The translations under genes and the position numbers were made by a program. Shown here in pieces: positions 13,559 to 19,550 of a DNA stretch of 21,244 nucleotides (the first letter of the stretch is position 1; each line of letters begins with the position of its first letter). Location: the NCBI GenBank assembly GCA_016870425.1, contig VGBQ01000018.1, positions 1 to 21,244 on the forward strand, in the 5' to 3' direction. The notes under the pieces are model-generated. The model did not search any database, was not told where the DNA came from, and worked only from the letters and a program-made list of their open reading frames with translations. Source of the DNA: Actinomycetota bacterium (lineage in GTDB: Bacteria > Actinomycetota > Actinomycetes > S36-B12).

Positions 13559-15092
13559 CGATCGGGACCTGCCACCGCAGGCGCGTGCCACCGGCCTCGG
13601 ACACCCTCTCGATGGAGCAGTCGCCGCCGAGATCGGCGGCGCGGGCCGACATGTTGGCCAGGCCCGAGCGGCGCCCCGAGTCGGTCAAGCCCACTCCGTC
13701 GTCCGTGACGACCAGCAGCATCGACACGGAGTTTGCCTCCAGGACGACATCGACGCGCCGAGCCTGCGCGTGTTTCGCGGCATTGGCCAGCGCTTCGCGC
13801 AGCACCGCGATCACGTGCTCGTTGAGCGGAGGGCCGGACAGGGAGTCGACAGGACCGACGAAGCGCACCGCAGGATCGAAGCCGAGCAGGGCACCGGACT
13901 GCGCCGACTCGCGGAGCACCCGCGCCCGCAGTGAGTCGCTGGTCGTGTCCACTGGCTCGTGCAGGGCGAAGATGGTCTGCCGGATCTCGCGGATCGTCTC
14001 ATCGAGATCGTCGACCGCGCGGCTGATGCGCTCGCGCACATCACCGGGCAGGTCGGCGTGGCGCATCGCACCCTGCAGTTGCATACCCGTGGCGAAGAGC
14101 CGCTGGATGACGAGGTCGTGCAGGTCGCGTGCGATCCGGTCACGGTCCTCGTAGATCGACAGCCGCTCCCTCTCGCGGCGAGCCTCCGCGAGGACGATAT
14201 TGACCGCCGCCTGGGCGGCGAAGGACTCCGCGACGGCGCGTAGGTCCTCGTCGAGTGCCTCCGAGGGGTCGTTCCACAGCAGATGCAGGATGCCCAGCGT
14301 CCGATCAGGCGTCCGCAAGGGCAGGGCCAGCACTTCGCCCTCCCAGTCCGGCATCTGGCCCTCGACCACGAGGGTGCCCATGATTCCGGCGCAGGCCAAG
14401 CCCGGCTCGAGATCGACGATCTCGACCACGAAGTCGTCGTCGGCATCGCGCACCGCGATCGCCGCCACTTGCGCCGAGGTGAGCGATCGTGCCGTGGATG
14501 CGATCAACGTCATCACATCCTCTGTGGTGGCGCCGGTGAGGACAGCATTGTCAATCCGCGTGATGCCATCGAGCCACAGCCCACGCAGACGAGTGAACTC
14601 GAAGAGCCGGGCGTTTTCGATGGCCACGGCCGCTGCCGCCGCCAGAGCCGAGACGGTGTGCTCATCAGCCGACGTGAAGTGGTCCCCGTCGCGCTTCTCG
14701 GTGAGATAGAGGTTGCCGAAGACACGGCCCCGCACGCGGACCGGCACGCCCAGGAACGACCCCATGGAGGGGTGCCCCTCGGGGAAGCCCGCGGCGGCGG
14801 GGTGCGCGGAGATGTCGTCGATGCGGATGGGCACGGGATGATCGATGAGCAGGCCGAGCACACCGCGACCCGTCGGCAGGGCACCGATATCGGCCACGGT
14901 CGCGTCGTCCATGCCGACGTGGATGAAGTTGCGCACCCGCCCATCGGGCCCGAGCACGCCCAGGGCGCCGTACGTCGCATGGGACAGGTTTACGGCTGCC
15001 TGGACGATCCGGCGCAGCGTGGAGGTGAGTTCCAGGCCGGCAGCGACGGAGACGACGGCCTCGAAGAGTCCCTGGTCGCGCTCGGTCGCCAT
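13551..15092 (-). CDS. devS: DevS/DosS-like sensor histidine kinase with heme-type GAF domain
   Basis: 513 residues with two GAF domains (about 20-165 and 185-305), a HisKA_3 dimerisation helix with phospho-acceptor His325 (ARDLHDLVIQRLFATG), and a HATPase domain (N box LANAAKHA, G1 TDDGVGL, G2 SGLANMSA). In the first GAF domain, FPEGHPSMGSFLGVPVR supplies His107, and Tyr129 in NLYLTEK lies 22 residues later. This is the same spacing as proximal His149 and distal Tyr171 of mycobacterial DosS as I remember it, so heme binding and O2/NO/CO or redox sensing is likely. The N-terminus is shorter than DosS by about 40 residues. Start 15092 is favoured by CAGTAT-N7-ATG; ATG 15101 in the same frame is the alternative. 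No membrane segments, so a cytosolic sensor. Confidence 0.88.
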   Translation of the reverse strand: MATERDQGLFEAVVSVAAGLELTSTLRRIVQAAVNLSHATYGALGVLGPDGRVRNFIHVGMDDATVADIGALPTGRGVLGLLIDHPVPIRIDDISAHPAAAGFPEGHPSMGSFLGVPVRVRGRVFGNLYLTEKRDGDHFTSADEHTVSALAAAAAVAIENARLFEFTRLRGLWLDGITRIDNAVLTGATTEDVMTLIASTARSLTSAQVAAIAVRDADDDFVVEIVDLEPGLACAGIMGTLVVEGQMPDWEGEVLALPLRTPDRTLGILHLLWNDPSEALDEDLRAVAESFAAQAAVNIVLAEARRERERLSIYEDRDRIARDLHDLVIQRLFATGMQLQGAMRHADLPGDVRERISRAVDDLDETIREIRQTIFALHEPVDTTSDSLRARVLRESAQSGALLGFDPAVRFVGPVDSLSGPPLNEHVIAVLREALANAAKHAQARRVDVVLEANSVSMLLVVTDDGVGLTDSGRRSGLANMSARAADLGGDCSIERVSEAGGTRLRWQVPIAQ

Positions 15093-15098
15093 GCGCCC

Positions 15099-15105
15099 CA
15101 TACTG
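15099..15105. promoter_or_regulatory. Shared symmetric -10 for divergent leaderless genes (candidate bidirectional promoter)
   Basis: The heptamer CATACTG reads CATACT on the plus strand (15099-15104; N6 to GTG 15111) and CAGTAT on the minus strand (15105-15100; N7 to ATG 15092). Both have the A2/T6 core of an actinobacterial -10, and the two predicted transcription starts are 19 bp apart. Confidence 0.45.
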
Positions 15106-15110
15106 ACAGC

Positions 15111-15686
15111 GTGACAAGGCGCGGGGCGAGTCAGAGTGCGGTCCGGAGCGTCAGGATCTGGTCGACCCCTCCGACGACTGTCGTCTCCCTGATCGCTGCG
15201 GCCGTCTTGGCCCTGGGCACGCTGGTGGCCGCCCCGGCCCACGCCCATCAGCCGGTGCGCCTGACCGCGGCAGATCGCACGCCGGCGGCCGGTCCCCTGC
15301 TCGTCGACGGCACCGTCTCCTTCGCGGTCTACGCGACGGTGCGCGAGGGCACGTCGCGGGGCTTTCGCGTGGGGATGCGGGCTGGCCAGCGGCTGGAGAT
15401 TCAACTGCTGATCCCGGATAGGGCGCCCGCCAATCGGCTCGCGAGCGCGTCGCTGCCGCTTGTCGCGGTCATCGATCCCGCGGGTCGACGTACCCCTTTG
15501 GTAATCGATGAGCGCACGCCGTTCTACGAGCCCTACTCGGGCACGGCCTACCTCTACCTCGCGCGGCTAACGCAGACGGCGAAGACCGGGACCTACCAGG
15601 TGATCGTCACTGGCCGATCGTCGACGAAGGTGCCCGTCGTGATTGGCGTCGGCTACCGCGAGGTCCCCGGGACCGTCCGCGACTGA
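15111..15686 (+). CDS. Secreted protein of unknown function, divergent from devS
   Basis: 191 residues; family not recognised. An extended, Arg-containing n-region (VTRRGASQSAVRSVRIWS) is followed by a hydrophobic core and AAPAHA, a good Sec cleavage site that leaves HQPVRLTAADR as mature N-terminus. The mature part (about 150 residues) is beta-rich, with a conserved-looking segment GPLLVDGTVSFAVYATV, FRVGMRAGQRLEIQLLIP and YSGTAYLYLARLTQTA, resembling pre-peptidase C-terminal or other beta-sandwich extracellular domains, but only in general character. It has no Cys. Frame upstream stays open but is antisense to devS; GTG 15111 is chosen for the signal peptide and the CATACT-N6-GTG leaderless signal. 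It ends 5 nt from the convergent SHOCT gene. Confidence 0.75.
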   Translation: MTRRGASQSAVRSVRIWSTPPTTVVSLIAAAVLALGTLVAAPAHAHQPVRLTAADRTPAAGPLLVDGTVSFAVYATVREGTSRGFRVGMRAGQRLEIQLLIPDRAPANRLASASLPLVAVIDPAGRRTPLVIDERTPFYEPYSGTAYLYLARLTQTAKTGTYQVIVTGRSSTKVPVVIGVGYREVPGTVRD

Positions 15687-15691
15687 CCGCG

Positions 15692-15949
15692 TCAGATACC
15701 GAGGATCTTGGCCTTGGCGGCAGCGAACTCCTCGTCCGTCAGCAGGCCCTTGTCCTTGAGCGCGCCGAGGCGCTCGATCTCGGCGACAGCGTCGACCTCG
15801 GGCTCCGCTGCGGGGGCTGCGGCGGCCTGCTGGGCGGCTTCCTTGTCCGCCTGCTTGTCCGCCTGCTTCTGGGCCACGCGACCGCTCACCGCGGTGGCGG
15901 TCCCGGCAACGACGGCGGTGCGGGCGACGGCTCGGCCAATGCGCGGCAT
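15692..15949 (-). CDS. SHOCT-domain small protein
   Basis: 85 residues. The C-terminal 28 residues (IERLGALKDKGLLTDEEFAA...ILGI) are a SHOCT domain, a short C-terminal module of unknown biochemical role thought to mediate oligomerisation or binding. The N-terminal part (MPRIGRAVARTAVVAGTATA) is basic then small and hydrophobic, as in many actinobacterial SHOCT proteins and possibly membrane-associating. The middle (QKQADKQADKEAAQQAAAA) is a charged, Ala/Gln-rich, probably helical stretch. The start is well supported: AGGGAG on the minus strand (15955-15960) lies 5 nt upstream of ATG 15949. Confidence 0.88.
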   Translation of the reverse strand: MPRIGRAVARTAVVAGTATAVSGRVAQKQADKQADKEAAQQAAAAPAAEPEVDAVAEIERLGALKDKGLLTDEEFAAAKAKILGI

Positions 15950-15979
15950 GGTTACTCCCTGGGTTGATGTGACTACCCC

Positions 15980-15985
15980 ACCCTA
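15980..15985 (-). promoter_or_regulatory. Candidate -10 (TAGGGT) of the SHOCT gene
   Basis: TAGGGT on the minus strand lies 30 nt before ATG 15949, leaving room for a short leader with the AGGGAG ribosome-binding site. No clear -35 is visible in the GC-rich sequence upstream. Confidence 0.35.
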
Positions 15986-16052
15986 ACCCGGGCGATCCGG
16001 AGCCCACCCCCGTACCACCACGGTGGTGCAGGGGGCGCTCGTCCTGGGCCTA

Positions 16053-16080
16053 GCTCATCCGCCCGGCGGGCTCATCCGCC
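16053..16080 (-). repeat. Direct repeat duplicating the HNH gene stop region
   Basis: GCTCATCCGCC (plus-strand reading) occurs at 16053-16063 and 16070-16080, a 17-bp offset. On the minus strand each copy reads GGCGGATGAGC; the copy at 16070-16080 contains the functional TGA (16072-16074). Confidence 0.6.
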
Positions 16081-17589
16081 TCGAGGCCCGGTGGCCCACA
16101 CGCGCCCGTCGGGCCCGGTGCCCTTGACTTCGGCGTTGGCGTCGCCGACCAGATCCCAGCCGCCCTCGTGGACCAGGTGGTGGTGGTGCCAGCACAGGCC
16201 GAGCATGTTGTCCGAGCGCGTGGGGCCCCCGCGGGACCAGAAGACGATGTGGTGGACCTCGTCGATGCGTGCTCGGCAGCCGGCGAAGCGGCAATGCCGG
16301 TCGCGGCGCAGCACCAGCGCCCTCAAGGCCGGCGGAGCGACGCGAGAGGAGCTACCGAAGGCGACGAGGTCGCCCTGGGCGTCGAGGATGAGGGGCCGCA
16401 GCGAGGCATCGCAGGCGAGCCGTCGCGCGGTGTCGGCCGTGATCGGCTGCGCGGGCACGCCGAAGCGCTCGAGCCAGCCGCAGTCCACGGACTCACCAGG
16501 CTCGGCCGACAGCGTCTGGACGGACACCGTCACCTGGACCTGGGGCCGCTGCCCGGCGACGGATGACAGTCCGCCACCTGCACCGGCGGCCGTGGCGAGG
16601 ATGCGCTGCAGGGCCTCGACGTTGCGCTGGCCGCGACCGCGCATGTCGATGGGGTCCTCGCGGACGGGGTTGCCGAAGATGTCGACCTCGGGCGCCGGCT
16701 CGACGGTCGCACCGGCGCCCTGGCCCGCCGCAACGCCATCAGCAGAGTCCGCCCCGCCATCAGCAGAGTCCGCCCCGCCATCAGCAGAGTCCGCCCCGCC
16801 ATCAGCAGAGCCCGCCGCTACGCCATCAGCAGAGCCCGCCCCGCCATCAGCGCGCTCGGCGCTCACTTCTCGCCGCGCGGACTCCAGCATGGTGATCAAC
16901 AGCGAGCCCACTTCGGCGGGGAGCATGCCGTCGACGCGCACGTGGCCATCGATGAGCGTGGAGGCGCGGAAGTAGAAGGCGGCATCACGGTCACGGGAGT
17001 CTGCGCGCGCGCCGTCGGGGTCCAGGCGGTGGCACATCGCCACCAGCGCCCGCCGGAAGCGCATCGGCTCAGCCTCACGGGCCAGGTCCACCACCAGCGG
17101 CTCGGCCTGCTGCAGATGCCCGATGAGGCGGGGGTACTGCCCCGTGATCTCGGCCAGCACGCGCATGTGGCCCTTGCTCACCTCGCCCGATCGCATCGCG
17201 GCGCCCATCGCGGGGAAGGACCCCATGGCGGCGGCGTGCGTCACGAGGTCGCGGGCCGCACCGAATCCCTCACTGGACTGGGCACGCAGCCACGCGATCG
17301 CGTCGCGTGCGCCGTCGGCGGCCCACTCCGAGGAGTGCGCGAAACGCCCGGCCACACCAGCCGCCACACCGTCCAGCTGACGCCCGAACCGCATCAGCTC
17401 GGCAACACACTCACCCAAAGACCCCTCGGACAACTCCGCCGGATCGATGCCCGCGAGCACCTCGACCGCCTCCCGGATCGACGCGCGCGCCAACGCCAGG
17501 CGCGCATCAGCGCTGGCGGACCCATCGGGAAGGCACACGGCAGACCTCACAGGCATCGGGCGCAGGCACCCACATGGGCGCACACGCAT
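16072..17589 (-). CDS. DUF222/13E12-type HNH endonuclease-like protein
   Basis: 505 residues. The N-terminal DUF222 region (about 40-240; RFGRQLDGVAAGVAGRFAHS, SEGFGAARDLVTHAAAMG, SGEVSKGHMRVLAEI) is followed by a low-complexity Gly/Ala/Asp/Ser tract (about 247-285) built from 7-residue repeats, a further DUF222-like segment, and a C-terminal HNH motif: RHCRFAGCRARIDEVHHI, then SDNMLGLCWHHHHLVHEGGW, with the paired Cys, HH, N and H residues expected for a metal-dependent nuclease. Members abound in actinobacteria, including the mycobacterial 13E12 repeat family; their cellular role is unclear. ATG 17589 is the furthest possible start, since TGA lies directly upstream in frame; ATG 17556 is an alternative. 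A sigma-A promoter with an overlapping LexA-like box lies about 120-165 nt upstream. Confidence 0.9.
   Translation of the reverse strand: MRVRPCGCLRPMPVRSAVCLPDGSASADARLALARASIREAVEVLAGIDPAELSEGSLGECVAELMRFGRQLDGVAAGVAGRFAHSSEWAADGARDAIAWLRAQSSEGFGAARDLVTHAAAMGSFPAMGAAMRSGEVSKGHMRVLAEITGQYPRLIGHLQQAEPLVVDLAREAEPMRFRRALVAMCHRLDPDGARADSRDRDAAFYFRASTLIDGHVRVDGMLPAEVGSLLITMLESARREVSAERADGGAGSADGVAAGSADGGADSADGGADSADGGADSADGVAAGQGAGATVEPAPEVDIFGNPVREDPIDMRGRGQRNVEALQRILATAAGAGGGLSSVAGQRPQVQVTVSVQTLSAEPGESVDCGWLERFGVPAQPITADTARRLACDASLRPLILDAQGDLVAFGSSSRVAPPALRALVLRRDRHCRFAGCRARIDEVHHIVFWSRGGPTRSDNMLGLCWHHHHLVHEGGWDLVGDANAEVKGTGPDGRVWATGPRGG
16735..16855 (-). repeat. In-frame 21-bp tandem repeat tract in the HNH gene
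   Basis: Three perfect copies of GCCATCAGCAGAGTCCGCCC(C) start at 16735, 16756 and 16777. Degenerate copies follow at 16798, 16822 and 16843, the second of these offset by an extra 3 bp. The unit encodes GADSADG on the minus strand and lengthens the linker between the DUF222 part and the rest of the protein. Confidence 0.9.
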
Positions 17590-17625
17590 TCACACGATCT
17601 GCAAGCTTCCTGGAGGCCGGGCGTC

Positions 17626-17646
17626 ACCGGACCCCAAGGGCCCGGT
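17626..17646 (-). other. Hairpin in the predicted 5' leader of the HNH gene
   Basis: On the minus strand ACCGGGCCC-TTG-GGGTCCGGT folds into a 9-bp stem with one G-U pair. It lies between the predicted transcription start (about 17717) and ATG 17589. No U-run follows, so a simple terminator is unlikely. The pairing is better on the minus strand than on the plus strand, where the G-U becomes an A-C mismatch. Confidence 0.45.
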
Positions 17647-17708
17647 CACTTCTCGCGCTCGGGGGCGCGCTCACTGCTTGCTGCTTCAAAGGATGGATGC
17701 TCGACTAA

Positions 17709-17724
17709 TCGAACACATGTACGA
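17709..17724 (-). promoter_or_regulatory. LexA (SOS) box upstream of the HNH gene
   Basis: TCGAACACATGTACGA differs by one base from the actinobacterial SOS box TCGAAC-N4-GTTCGA. It overlaps the last base of the -10 and the predicted transcription start of the promoter at 17724-17752, which is where a LexA repressor would block initiation. From memory, mycobacterial 13E12 genes of the same family include LexA-regulated members. Confidence 0.7.
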
Positions 17725-17752
17725 CTCTACGCCACACCTCCGACATCGTCAA
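17724..17752 (-). promoter_or_regulatory. Sigma-A-type promoter of the HNH gene
   Basis: On the minus strand: -35 TTGACG (17752-17747), a 17-bp spacer, and -10 TAGAGT (17729-17724). This is the closest match to a full housekeeping promoter in the window. Transcription would start near 17717, giving a leader of about 128 nt before ATG 17589. Confidence 0.7.
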
Positions 17753-17786
17753 CCCCCGCATCCACCGTCAGACGCGGGAGCCCGTC

Positions 17787-19550
17787 TCAGCGGACGAGTG
17801 CCGTGCCGGCCGGGATGGAGAGCGTGAGCGCCCCCAGGTCGGCGCGTTCCGCCTCGGCGCGCCAGCGCTCGGCGTACCACCCGCCCTGGGTCACCAGTTC
17901 GTCATGCGTGCCCACGGCGCGCACCTGACCCGCGATGAGGACGACGACCCGATCGACGCGGTCCAGACCGCGCAGGCGATGCGTGATGAGCAGAGTGGAC
18001 CTGCCTGCAGTGACGGTGATCAGGTCTTCGGTGAGCGCATCCGCCGTCTGCGGGTCCAGGTGTTCCGTGGGCTCGTCGAGGACGAGCAACGTCCGATCGG
18101 CGAGCAGTAGTCGGGCCAGGGCGAGGCGTTGGCGTTCGCCACCGGAGATAGCCGCGCCGTGCGGGCCGAGATCGGTGTCGAGTCCGCGGGGCAGATGCGT
18201 AAGCCAACCCGCGAGGCCGACGCGCGCGAGCACGGCACGCAACTCGTCGTCAGTCGCTCGCGGCGCCCCCAGATGGAGGTTCTCACGCACTGTCGTGTCG
18301 AAGACATGCGCGTCCTGGGTGAGTAGGCCGACCTCCTCGCGCACCGCGTCGCCATCGAGGGCGCGCAGCTGCGTGCCCGACAGCTCGACGGACCCGGAGT
18401 ATTCGAGGAAGCGCAGCAGCACCATCGCGAGCGTCGACTTGCCCGCGCCGCTGGGGCCGACCACAGCCACGCGCTCGCCGGCAGCGAGGTCGAGGTCGAT
18501 CCCGCGCAGCACAGGCTCGGATGTCCACGATGCCTGCAGTCCGCGACAGCGCAGCGGCAGTAGCGGACGCGGCAGGGGATCGGCCTCGCGCGGGTCGCGC
18601 ACCGGCTCGGCGGCGTCAAGGACCTCGTCGATGCGCTCCGCGGAGCCGCGCACCCGCTGGTAGGCCAGCGCCGAGGTCGGCAGGGTCGAGACGACGTCGT
18701 ACGCCGCCAGCGGCAGCAGGGCCGCGACCGCGAGCCACACGGGCGCCAGGGTGCCGTCGACGACCGCGGGGATCGCAGCGACGAGGCAGGCGACCACCGC
18801 GGTGCCCTGCAGCACGGTGCTCAGGCCCACGCCGAGACCCAGCCCGGCGGACTCGCGCTTGGCCACAGCGGTGAGCTCGGCATCGCGCCGCTCAATATCG
18901 GCGAGGGCGGCATCGACGGCGCCAAAGGCGAGCAGGTCGGCCGCACCCTCGAGGCTGCTCACCACACTCGCGCTCAGGACACCGCGGGTGGGCGCCAGCC
19001 GGCGCTCCGTGCGGGCAGCGATGCGCGCCACGAGCCACGGCACGACGACGAGTCCGATGATGAGGATGATGCCGAGGGCCAGTCCCGCACCCGGCACGAG
19101 CCAGGCGAGGAAGGCCACGGTCGCGGCGGACACGACCACCGCCTGCACCCACGGGAGCACCACGCGCAGCGGCAGATCCACTGCAGCATCGACATCCGCG
19201 ACAAGGCGAGCGAGCAGGTCACCGCGTCCGAAGCGCATCAGACCGACGGGTGAGAGTCGCTCGAGGCGCTCATAGATGGTCACGCGCAGGCCGGTGAGGG
19301 CGCGGAACGCCGCGTCATGGCCCACGAGCCGCTCGAGATAGCGGAAGACCGAACGGCTCAGCGCGAAGGATCGCACCATGACCGCGGCGATCGACAGCGA
19401 CAGCACCGGCGGCATCTCAGCGGCGTAGGAGATGAGCCAGCCGGATGTGCCCATGAGCGCCACGGTGCTCGCCGCGGCAATCACGCCGAAGAGCGCAGCG
19501 ACGGCGAGGCGCCAGCGCTGCGAGCCCATGGCCCGCCACATCTCGCGCAT
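17787..19550 (-). CDS. cydC: Thiol reductant ABC exporter subunit CydC
   Basis: 587 residues: an ABC transporter half-protein with an N-terminal six-helix exporter domain (about 1-310; MGTSGWLISYAAEMPPVLSL, SRSVFRYLERLVGHDAAFRA) and a C-terminal ATPase. The ATPase has Walker A GPSGAGKST, Q-loop LLTQDAHVFDTTVREN, signature SGGERQRLALARLLL, Walker B LLVLDEPTEHLD and the H-loop LLITHRL. GTSGWLIS and FRYLERLVGHDAAFR are characteristic of CydC. With CydD it exports cysteine/glutathione-type thiols from the cytoplasm (mycothiol or cysteine in actinobacteria is inferred) and is required for cytochrome bd assembly. ATG 19550 directly abuts the cydD stop (TAGATG), so the pair is cotranscribed. cydAB is not visible and may lie beyond the right edge. 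Confidence 0.93.
   Translation of the reverse strand: MREMWRAMGSQRWRLAVAALFGVIAAASTVALMGTSGWLISYAAEMPPVLSLSIAAVMVRSFALSRSVFRYLERLVGHDAAFRALTGLRVTIYERLERLSPVGLMRFGRGDLLARLVADVDAAVDLPLRVVLPWVQAVVVSAATVAFLAWLVPGAGLALGIILIIGLVVVPWLVARIAARTERRLAPTRGVLSASVVSSLEGAADLLAFGAVDAALADIERRDAELTAVAKRESAGLGLGVGLSTVLQGTAVVACLVAAIPAVVDGTLAPVWLAVAALLPLAAYDVVSTLPTSALAYQRVRGSAERIDEVLDAAEPVRDPREADPLPRPLLPLRCRGLQASWTSEPVLRGIDLDLAAGERVAVVGPSGAGKSTLAMVLLRFLEYSGSVELSGTQLRALDGDAVREEVGLLTQDAHVFDTTVRENLHLGAPRATDDELRAVLARVGLAGWLTHLPRGLDTDLGPHGAAISGGERQRLALARLLLADRTLLVLDEPTEHLDPQTADALTEDLITVTAGRSTLLITHRLRGLDRVDRVVVLIAGQVRAVGTHDELVTQGGWYAERWRAEAERADLGALTLSIPAGTALVR

Noticed and set aside
14283..15110. Long plus-strand open frame antisense to devS
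   Set aside because: Typical GC-rich antisense shadow. Only the part from GTG 15111 has a signal peptide and protein-like composition.
15102..15404. N-terminal extension of the DevS-like kinase
   Set aside because: The extension is antisense to the secreted-protein gene, is His/Arg-rich and has no domain character.
16012..16029. Short hairpin ACCAC-CACG-GTGGT as a terminator of the HNH gene
   Set aside because: The stem is 5-7 bp with no U-run on either strand and lies over 40 nt past the stop; too weak to call.
16735..16855. Regular repeats resembling a small CRISPR array
   Set aside because: The units are 21 bp, directly adjacent with no spacers, and in frame within a coding sequence (GADSADG). 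No cas gene is present.
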